Below, in pieces: positions 7,060 through 12,789 of a DNA stretch of 15,475 nt. The stretch comes from CAVWDI01 sp046259385 (GTDB taxonomy: Bacteria; Chloroflexota; Anaerolineae; Anaerolineales; UBA4823), in the NCBI GenBank assembly GCA_046259385.1, contig JBJYWI010000064.1, positions 1 through 15,475 on the forward strand. Reading direction: 5' to 3'. Under the pieces are notes generated by a model. That model did not search any database, was not told the origin of the DNA, and was given only the letters and a program-made list of their open reading frames with translations. Each line of letters opens with the position of its first letter. Position 1 is the stretch's first letter. Both the position numbers and the translations under genes were made by a program.

Positions 7060-8165
7060 ATGCTTGTCATCCTCAAGCCGAACATAGACGAAGAGTCACC
7101 CCAGTTCAAACAGACCTGGGACTATCTGAGCAGCCTGCCCGACGTCCAGCTCAAGAAGCACAAGGTCATCGGAAAGCAGCAGGTCCTGACAGAGGTTTAT
7201 CTGATTGGCAACACCTCCCAGATTGACCGCAAACCGATTGAAGCCCTGAAGGCGGTCGAACGGGTGATTAAAATCTCGGAAGCCTACCGCATCCTCGGGC
7301 GCCACAGGTCCAGCGACCGTGCAGTCGGGTTTAATTACAACGGAATCCATTTTTCCCAGGACAATCTGCACATTTTTGCCGGCTTATGCGCGGTCGATTC
7401 ACGTGAGAGCGTGGAAGGGATGCTGAAAGCCCTTGCCGAGAATGGCCAGACCTGCACTCGCATGGGCGCCTACAAGCCGCGCACGAACCCCTATTCCTTC
7501 CAGGGTCTCGGAAAGGGCTGCCTGCTGGATGTGTTTGAACTGGCTGGTAAGTACGGCATAAAGGTGATCGCAATGGAGGTCACCCACGAAAAGCACATCG
7601 AGGAGATCGATGAGTGCCTCCAGGCGAGCGGGAACCCGACCGGGGTGATGCTCCAGATTGGCACCCGAAACGCCCAGAACTTTGAGCTGCTGAAAGCGAT
7701 CGGGCGCCAGCACCGCTACCCGGTTTTGTTGAAGCGCGGCTTCGGGATCACGCTCAGCGAATCGCTCAACGCCGCCGAGTACCTCGCCAGCGAGGGCAAC
7801 GCAGATGTTATCTTCTGCCTGCGCGGCATGAAAACCGCCTTCGGCGACCCCCACCGCAATTTTGTCGATTTTTGCCATGTCCCGGTTGTCAAGCGTCTCA
7901 CCCGCATGCCGGTTGGTGTTGACCCTTCTCACTCGGTTGGTTCGCGCAGCCGCTCTATTGATGGGCTGCTCGAGATCTTCCATGCCGCCGCCCAGGGCAT
8001 CATCGCCGGCGCCAATCTGGTGCTGGTCGATTTTCACCCCGATCCCTCCAAAGCCCTGGTGGACGGACCCCAGGCTCTGCGGGTGGAGGAACTGCCCTAT
8101 TTTCTGGAGGACATCCGCATCGTCCGGGAAGCTTACCTCAAACGCTGCCAGTTAGCAGCCAGGGT
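7060..8165 (+). CDS. aroF: 3-deoxy-7-phosphoheptulonate (DAHP) synthase, type I-beta, 3' end lost in gap
   Basis: Catalyses phosphoenolpyruvate plus erythrose 4-phosphate to DAHP, the first step of the shikimate pathway, in the cytoplasm. Residues 1-85 form a small ACT/ferredoxin-like N-terminal domain, as in Thermotoga-type enzymes. The catalytic barrel follows with FAGLCAVDS (C110), TRMGAYKPRTNPYSFQG (133-149), QIGTRNAQNF (199-208), LLKRGFG (223-229), VDPSH (H291) and DFHPDPSKALVDGPQ (324-338). Metal ligands map to C110, H291, D324 and D335. The third is Glu in characterised enzymes, and the usual CERGIRT block reads CLRGMKT, so this is a divergent subgroup. About 368 residues are visible, near the expected full length, so little is missing. 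GGAG (7049-7052) supports the ATG. Apparent coding beyond the gap in this frame is not part of it. Confidence 0.85.
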
Positions 8166-8265
8166 NNNNNNNNNNNNNNNNNNNNNNNNNNNNNNNNNNN
8201 NNNNNNNNNNNNNNNNNNNNNNNNNNNNNNNNNNNNNNNNNNNNNNNNNNNNNNNNNNNNNNNNN
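8166..8265. other. Assembly gap of 100 Ns
   Basis: Exactly 100 Ns, the conventional placeholder for a scaffold join of unknown length. It removes the stop codon of the DAHP synthase and whatever lies between it and the minus-strand lipoprotein gene, whose stop is 8 bases past the gap. The join itself is unverified from this sequence. Confidence 0.95.
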
Positions 8266-8272
8266 GATCTTC

Positions 8273-10030
8273 TCACTCCTCCGGCTCGTATTTCAATCGA
8301 AAGACCTGTCCTGAATGCACGCAGATCAGGTCTCCCTCCTTGGTCTCGTGGATGGCAAAATTATCCGCCCCGCACTGGTTCATCGCCAGGTTGGTCTTCT
8401 CGCCTGTTTCTAGAGACCAAAGTGCGTAAAATTCATTTGAACCCACCACGAATCCGTTCTCAATTGATGAGTACACGAAATTCGGCGACCGCAGATCGAT
8501 TTCCCCTTCTGGCAATTCGCTTGTTGCGAAGAGGGTTGCCTCGCCCTGCTCAGAATCAATCTGGTATAACCTTTCCCTGCCTTCTAGGACATAGATATTC
8601 CCCTGGTTGTCTGCGGCTGCGATCGAATTCCGGTTTTCAAGTACGATCACTTCTTCATCTCCTGAGGGGTCTTCAACAGGCACCCGCCAGATGGTGGTTG
8701 TATCCTGGGGCTGGTTTTCAGTCGTAGCCACAAGCGTATTGTTTGCAGGGTCGTAACTGAGGTAGACCAGGTTGTTTTGAGGTTGCAGGTTTCCCCAATC
8801 GAAAATTGAGCCGTCGCCTGAGTACCTGAATATCCTGCCGTTGACTAATCCAATGTAGATATTTCCATCTTTATCTTTAACCATTGACATAATAAATTCA
8901 GGGAATGCTTCTCCGATCGGCGTAATACCAGATTTTGTGACTTCCATCAGCATATTATTGTCTGCAATCAGGACTTCTCCGCTATCCATTTCGACCACGG
9001 CAATTGAGTTGAGGTGAGGGGTAAGTTCATAGACTTCGCTGTCCACCAAGTTATAAAGGGCTAGGTTGCCGCCCGCACCCGCTGAAGTCACAAACCCTTT
9101 GTGGGATGGAGAAAACAGAAATATACCGATCCCTGTCGCCGGCGCCATCACCTGTACAAACTGCCCGTCTTGGTATCTGTTAAGCCCGTTATAAACATCG
9201 TAGAAATACAGGTCCCCCTTTTCGTCCAGCGCTACGGAAATTCCCTCGATAGTGCCGGGAATACCGACCTCCTGCGCCAGAACCTTGCTCTCTCCGCTGG
9301 AAAGGTCAATTTCAACCACCTGACCTTTGAAGGTCTCCGAGTAAAAAACCTTTTTGCTCTGCGGATCATATGCGATCTGATAACAACCCCCGGCGCTGGG
9401 CTCAAGGGTCTCTAATTTTTCCCCATTGGGTCCGTAGTGGTTGATGGGCTGATCGTTAGATTCACTGCAGCCGTAAAATGAATCATCCTCGGGGTCTACT
9501 GCAATCGTGGATGGGGTTTGAACACCTTCAAACTCGTTGATAAGTTCCAATTTGTCCCCGCTAAGCTCGAACAGCATACCAGCTGCCACCGCGATCAAGC
9601 GTCCACGGTTTGGCTGCCATGCCATCGTGCGCACCGGGATGGGGTTGTTTTTGGTAATCTTTGAAATTTCACCTTCTGCGTTAAGCCTGAAGATTTCCTT
9701 ATGACAGTGGTCGAAAATGAGCAGATTGCCTTTCCCGTCGAGAGTCAGCGCGTCCGGGCTGACCAGGTCATTCTGGTAAATCAGCTCCTCGCTCCAACCA
9801 GCTTTTAGGTCTCTCACAGCCAGGTGTTCGCTCTCGGCTTCAACCGTTGCGCTTGGTTCCGGTTTACGGGTCTTTTTCTTTGTCGGTTTCGGTTTTGAGG
9901 TTTTCTTAACAGTTCGTTTGGAAGTTGCCGTGAAGGTCGGTGTCGGAGTTGTTTCCATTGCACAGCCGCTCATGAGAGCCGCGATTAAACCTAAGTATAT
10001 GCACAATTTATGGATATTTATCTTGACCAT
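8273..10030 (-). CDS. Secreted lipoprotein with beta-propeller (NHL/SMP-30-like) repeats
   Basis: A 585-residue exported protein. It has a lipoprotein signal with the box LMSGC ending at C23, so it should be lipid-anchored on the outer face of the membrane. A low-complexity linker follows (about 27-62), rich in Thr, Lys and Pro. From about 75 to the end come repeating beta blades of the style DGKGNLLIFD, DEKGDLYFYD, DKDGNIYIG and DNQGNIYVL, typical of six- or seven-bladed NHL, SMP-30 or strictosidine-synthase-like propellers. Such domains bind ligands or partners, or act as lactonases. I see no clear metal-site set, so the role is open. The start has GGAGGGAG upstream at good spacing. It follows the sortase-like gene on the same strand but is separated from it by a terminator, so it probably has its own transcript. 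No close family name can be given. Confidence 0.7.
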   Translation of the reverse strand: MVKINIHKLCIYLGLIAALMSGCAMETTPTPTFTATSKRTVKKTSKPKPTKKKTRKPEPSATVEAESEHLAVRDLKAGWSEELIYQNDLVSPDALTLDGKGNLLIFDHCHKEIFRLNAEGEISKITKNNPIPVRTMAWQPNRGRLIAVAAGMLFELSGDKLELINEFEGVQTPSTIAVDPEDDSFYGCSESNDQPINHYGPNGEKLETLEPSAGGCYQIAYDPQSKKVFYSETFKGQVVEIDLSSGESKVLAQEVGIPGTIEGISVALDEKGDLYFYDVYNGLNRYQDGQFVQVMAPATGIGIFLFSPSHKGFVTSAGAGGNLALYNLVDSEVYELTPHLNSIAVVEMDSGEVLIADNNMLMEVTKSGITPIGEAFPEFIMSMVKDKDGNIYIGLVNGRIFRYSGDGSIFDWGNLQPQNNLVYLSYDPANNTLVATTENQPQDTTTIWRVPVEDPSGDEEVIVLENRNSIAAADNQGNIYVLEGRERLYQIDSEQGEATLFATSELPEGEIDLRSPNFVYSSIENGFVVGSNEFYALWSLETGEKTNLAMNQCGADNFAIHETKEGDLICVHSGQVFRLKYEPEE

Positions 10031-10067
10031 TTCTATCTCCCTCCGCTGAGAATAGGCAAGTTAATTC

Positions 10068-10073
10068 ATTATA
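10068..10073 (-). promoter_or_regulatory. Candidate -10 box for the lipoprotein gene
   Basis: TATAAT on the minus strand, 37 bases before the start codon and just downstream of the preceding gene's terminator. No good -35 hexamer is visible at 16-18 bases. Confidence 0.35.
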
Positions 10074-10100
10074 CGCTATGTATATACTTGAAATTTAAGG

Positions 10101-10120
10101 AAAAATCCTTCTTTGAAGGA
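10101..10120 (-). terminator. Intrinsic terminator after the sortase-like gene
   Basis: On the minus strand TCCTTC, loop AAA and GAAGGA form a perfect 6-base stem followed by TTTTT (10101-10105). It lies 21 bases after the TAA of the gene ending at 10142. The stem is short, so efficiency may be modest. It separates the lipoprotein gene from the upstream pair. Confidence 0.65.
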
Positions 10121-10141
10121 ACCGAAGGGGAATAGGTGGTA

Positions 10142-11227
10142 TTAGATTCGCGGGTCAAAAACCGGATCTCGCATGCCCTGGATTGGTTTCATAGCGAGGA
10201 TCAGCCTGTTTCTTGAGATGTCAAAGAGGCTCGGGTCGTCCCCGCTCGTGCCCAGGCAGGTCCGGAGTATCCACTGGTTCTCCCCCTCAAAATCTTCCCA
10301 GCCCTCCCCCCACACTTTTCTGGGTTTTTTCCGCAGCCATGCGCCTGTACCGTTAATGTTCGCCTCGTAATCATCGATCGCTTTGTGCTCCACCCTCGCA
10401 GCTGCCGTAATTTTTAGTTGTAATACGTTGCCTTGTTTGAAGTCCTTTAGACGGAAATCATTAGGCAGTGTAAATGGCAGGACACCCTTCTTGTTCTCCT
10501 GCAGCATCAGGACACTTGCTCCCAGCAATTCCTTTTTTATGAACTTGATTGTTTCCCTTGCTGTCCTCGCTCTCCCTCCTGGATCAAGCCTGATGCTGCG
10601 CTCGAGGAAATCCGCAAACAGCCGTCTCCCGTCTGTGGAGATACCGGAGTGTGCGAGTGTGCAGGCTGCCCCGTCGTCGTCAATCGCGTTGAATGAAAAG
10701 GTGGTGAAATTATCATATCCGAAAATATTATTCTTAACCGCTTTGCGGCTGTAGGCATATGGCGCGGCACGCGATGTTGGAATGATCCGGTTTTTATTTG
10801 TGATGAAAATCAGCAGGATATGTCTCCGATTGTCAGCCAGATTGATGTAATCGTACAATCCATCTCCCAGAATCAAACCATCCACAACTCTGGGCTGGTC
10901 TTGCTCATCATTTAACCCATCATCTGCTTGCTGCAGCCTGGCGGGTTCCTGGCTGCTCGCGGATTCCGGTCTGATGGCTGAGATTTCCCCTGTATTCCAT
11001 TCTTTGGGGATGCTGGCGCTCGGTTCGCCCCCTGGCTGGGTTGGGATGCTTTCAATTGTATAGTCCTGAACGGTTTCAGAAAGTCTAATAAAAGATCTAA
11101 GCTGGGCAAAAAGGTAGTATCCGAATCCGACCGGAATCCCAAAGCTGCCCGATACAAATAGCAGCTTTAAGAAATCTCGCCTGGATAAACTTGCCTGTTT
11201 AGGGTGGGGTTCTTTGATTGCTCTCAA
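10142..11227 (-). CDS. Tat-exported, divergent sortase-like protein
   Basis: A 361-residue protein. A twin-arginine signal, SRRDFLK (15-21), is followed by a hydrophobic stretch to about residue 43 that may serve as cleavable signal or anchor. A Pro/Ser/Glu-rich linker runs to about 115. The rest is a predicted extracellular domain with three spaced elements: TLAHSG with H193, WILRTC with C324, and SRNRLILAMKP with R341. Sortases use a catalytic His, a Cys at the end of a strand (TLxTC) and an Arg on the next strand, in this order. Here the His-Cys distance (131) is about twice the usual, so an insertion would be needed. The assignment is therefore tentative. The start is TTG: a TAG lies two codons upstream and no ATG or GTG precedes the signal. 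The ribosome site is weak, hinting at translation coupled to the gene ending 33 bases upstream. That neighbour is a plausible substrate. Confidence 0.45.
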   Translation of the reverse strand: MRAIKEPHPKQASLSRRDFLKLLFVSGSFGIPVGFGYYLFAQLRSFIRLSETVQDYTIESIPTQPGGEPSASIPKEWNTGEISAIRPESASSQEPARLQQADDGLNDEQDQPRVVDGLILGDGLYDYINLADNRRHILLIFITNKNRIIPTSRAAPYAYSRKAVKNNIFGYDNFTTFSFNAIDDDGAACTLAHSGISTDGRRLFADFLERSIRLDPGGRARTARETIKFIKKELLGASVLMLQENKKGVLPFTLPNDFRLKDFKQGNVLQLKITAAARVEHKAIDDYEANINGTGAWLRKKPRKVWGEGWEDFEGENQWILRTCLGTSGDDPSLFDISRNRLILAMKPIQGMRDPVFDPRI

Positions 11228-11260
11228 TCTCTATTTTGTTAATTCCTTCCGATGGTGTAA

Positions 11261-12046
11261 TTACGATGGTTTCCGCCTCAGGGAGAAGAGCAGCAAAATG
11301 GTAAACAGGACCGCCGCGCTGATGAATCCTGCCAAGATTGCGTTCTGCATGAAGTTCTCTCCCCCAAATCCTTCGTCCCCATTTCCGCCGTTGACCGGGC
11401 ACCTTTCTATCGTGAACTGCCCTTCCGGATCGCCTTGGAGTTCGTACCCTTCATCCGCCTCAGCTGTATATGTATAATCACCGGGTTCCAACTCCATTAT
11501 TACCGACTCATCTACAGCAAACTGGGCGTTATTCAGTTTCCCGATTTCAAAACTCTCGGTTGGTCCCTCGATTGTCAGAGTGACGTGGAACACGGTGAAG
11601 GTGGCGTTCTTCGCGCCGGGTTCCCAGCACAGGGTCTCGATTGAATATGTCGCAAATTGCACGTAGTCGCATGGCCCATGGGACAAATTGAAATTACCGT
11701 CATAAGCGTCATAAATAACGGCAGTCGCATCAACAGGGTACACGCCATCAGTGAGATGAGAAGTGGTGCGAAAGTGTAAAACAGTCGCGGTTACTGGTTC
11801 ACCTAAAGAAACGATTTCTGTTGTGCTGTCTGACCAATAGATGGTAATTTCATTTGGAATTGGGGATTGACTTTTATCTACACCCTCGATGATGAAATGC
11901 CATTCTGTTGTATCACATGTATGCCCATCAGGCTCCAGAGTTGGTTCCCTCACATGTATTGTTTTTTGAGCATATGCAGGTGTGGTCACAAAGAATGTCA
12001 GCAAAAAAACGCTGACTGCCAGTATTAAAAAATGTATTCGTTTCAT
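11261..12046 (-). CDS. Secreted surface protein with sorting-signal-like C-terminus
   Basis: A 261-residue exported protein. The signal peptide (1-26) ends in AYA before Q27. The mature part is predicted all-beta, with four cysteines (44, 126, 140, 216) that could form two disulfides. It contains an EPGDYTYTAEADEGYEL segment (187-203) leading to FTIERC, a pattern common in bacterial surface-repeat domains. The C-terminus has a Gly-rich spacer (220-230), a hydrophobic helix (about 236-255) and a short basic tail RRKPS (257-261). This is the layout of a sortase sorting signal, but no LPXTG, LAXTG or NPQTN motif is present. GFGGEN or its surroundings could be the cut site (inference). It may instead be a simple single-pass membrane protein. 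AAGGAAG supports the ATG. The downstream sortase-like gene is 33 bases away, indicating an operon. Confidence 0.6.
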   Translation of the reverse strand: MKRIHFLILAVSVFLLTFFVTTPAYAQKTIHVREPTLEPDGHTCDTTEWHFIIEGVDKSQSPIPNEITIYWSDSTTEIVSLGEPVTATVLHFRTTSHLTDGVYPVDATAVIYDAYDGNFNLSHGPCDYVQFATYSIETLCWEPGAKNATFTVFHVTLTIEGPTESFEIGKLNNAQFAVDESVIMELEPGDYTYTAEADEGYELQGDPEGQFTIERCPVNGGNGDEGFGGENFMQNAILAGFISAAVLFTILLLFSLRRKPS

Positions 12047-12099
12047 TTTGTGCTTCCTTTTTTCTGATGAACCGTAAAATGGATAAAAAGTTTAAATTC

Positions 12100-12128
12100 T
12101 TGTTACACACTTGTTTCAGGTGTTGCAA
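12100..12128 (-). promoter_or_regulatory. Candidate promoter with an inverted repeat in the spacer
   Basis: On the minus strand TTGCAA (12123-12128) and TAACAA (12100-12105) are 17 bases apart. The -10 is weak (3 of 6). The spacer is almost entirely an inverted repeat, ACACTTG (12107-12113), TTT, CAGGTGT (12117-12123), with one mismatch. A repressor or activator site for the surface-protein operon is possible. Confidence 0.35.
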
Positions 12129-12157
12129 GTTTTATGCATAATGGTGGATTGTGTAAT

Positions 12158-12174
12158 TTAGAGGGGATCTCTAA
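12158..12174. repeat. Small perfect hairpin TTAGAG/CTCTAA
   Basis: TTAGAG (12158-12163) pairs with CTCTAA (12169-12174) around GGGAT, in the divergent region between the surface protein and the acetyltransferase. No U-tract follows on either strand. Role unknown. Confidence 0.25.
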
Positions 12175-12249
12175 GGTAATTTAAAAGCCGCAGCAAGCAT
12201 ATTCTGGAAGCCAGGTCTGTGTTCCTCTTATACAGAGCACTTAAGTGGA

Positions 12250-12255
12250 TATAAT
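12250..12255 (+). promoter_or_regulatory. Candidate -10 box for the acetyltransferase gene
   Basis: A perfect TATAAT 48 bases before the ATG at 12304. No good -35 lies at 16-18 bases, so an activator or an unusual sigma factor may be needed, or the match is chance. Confidence 0.35.
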
Positions 12256-12303
12256 GTTTAAGATAAGCGAGAAAAAATTCATCGCTCTTGGAGGAAGTAC
12301 AGG

Positions 12304-12726
12304 ATGGCAGATCGGGCCATCATAGTCGAGTTCGACAACCGCTACGCCCCCGAAATCCGGCGCATACGTAACGCGGTCTTCACACGCGAGCAGGGCATAG
12401 ACGAAAGCATCGATTTTGACGGACAGGACGGGACCGCTGCCCACGTCCTTGTCCGGCATGCTGGTGTGTTCGCCGCCACCGGGCGTATGCTCCCCGACGG
12501 GCATATCGGGCGCCTGGCGGTGTTGAGTCAATACCGCCGTTTGGGGTTGGGCGCAAAAGCCCTCCTTGCGCTGGTTGAGCACGCCCGGGCTGCCGGCCTT
12601 GAGCGGGTCTACCTTGGCGCCCAGGACCACGCGGTTGGCTTTTACGAGAAAATGGGCTTCATTCCATACGGTGAGCCGCACATAGAAGCCGGCATCCAGC
12701 ACATCCACATGCAAAAGTACCTCTGA
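12304..12726 (+). CDS. GNAT-family N-acetyltransferase
   Basis: A 140-residue cytoplasmic enzyme predicted to move an acetyl group from acetyl-CoA to an amine. The GNAT core is clear: RIRNAVFTREQGIDE (20-34) near the N-terminus, HIGRLAVLSQYRRLGLG (67-83) with the RxxGxG acetyl-CoA pyrophosphate loop (R79, G81, G83), then an acidic/Ala-rich helix, LGAQDHAVGFYEKMGF (104-119) and a GEPHIEAGIQH ending (123-133). This whole pattern matches the small ElaA-like/YjcF-like GNAT group, whose substrates are mostly unknown. Length is full for the family. GGAGGA 8 bases before the ATG is a strong ribosome site and fixes the start. It converges with the cytochrome gene, leaving 63 bases with no clear terminator. 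Confidence 0.85.
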   Translation: MADRAIIVEFDNRYAPEIRRIRNAVFTREQGIDESIDFDGQDGTAAHVLVRHAGVFAATGRMLPDGHIGRLAVLSQYRRLGLGAKALLALVEHARAAGLERVYLGAQDHAVGFYEKMGFIPYGEPHIEAGIQHIHMQKYL

Positions 12727-12789
12727 AAAGGCAGTAATTTGAAAGGGAGTTGGGTTTAAAGGTAAGCTTACGCCCGGTTCACAGGCTGG

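Noticed and set aside
6822..7109. 95-residue minus-strand frame before the DAHP synthase
   Set aside because: It overlaps the start of the DAHP synthase, has unremarkable composition and no ribosome site or family pattern.
8266..8727. Continuation of the DAHP synthase frame beyond the N block
   Set aside because: It exists only because Ns do not encode stops. The sequence past the gap is antisense of the well-supported lipoprotein gene and has no family features.
12241..12714. 157-residue minus-strand frame opposite the acetyltransferase
   Set aside because: It is the antisense shadow of a clear GNAT gene with full motifs.
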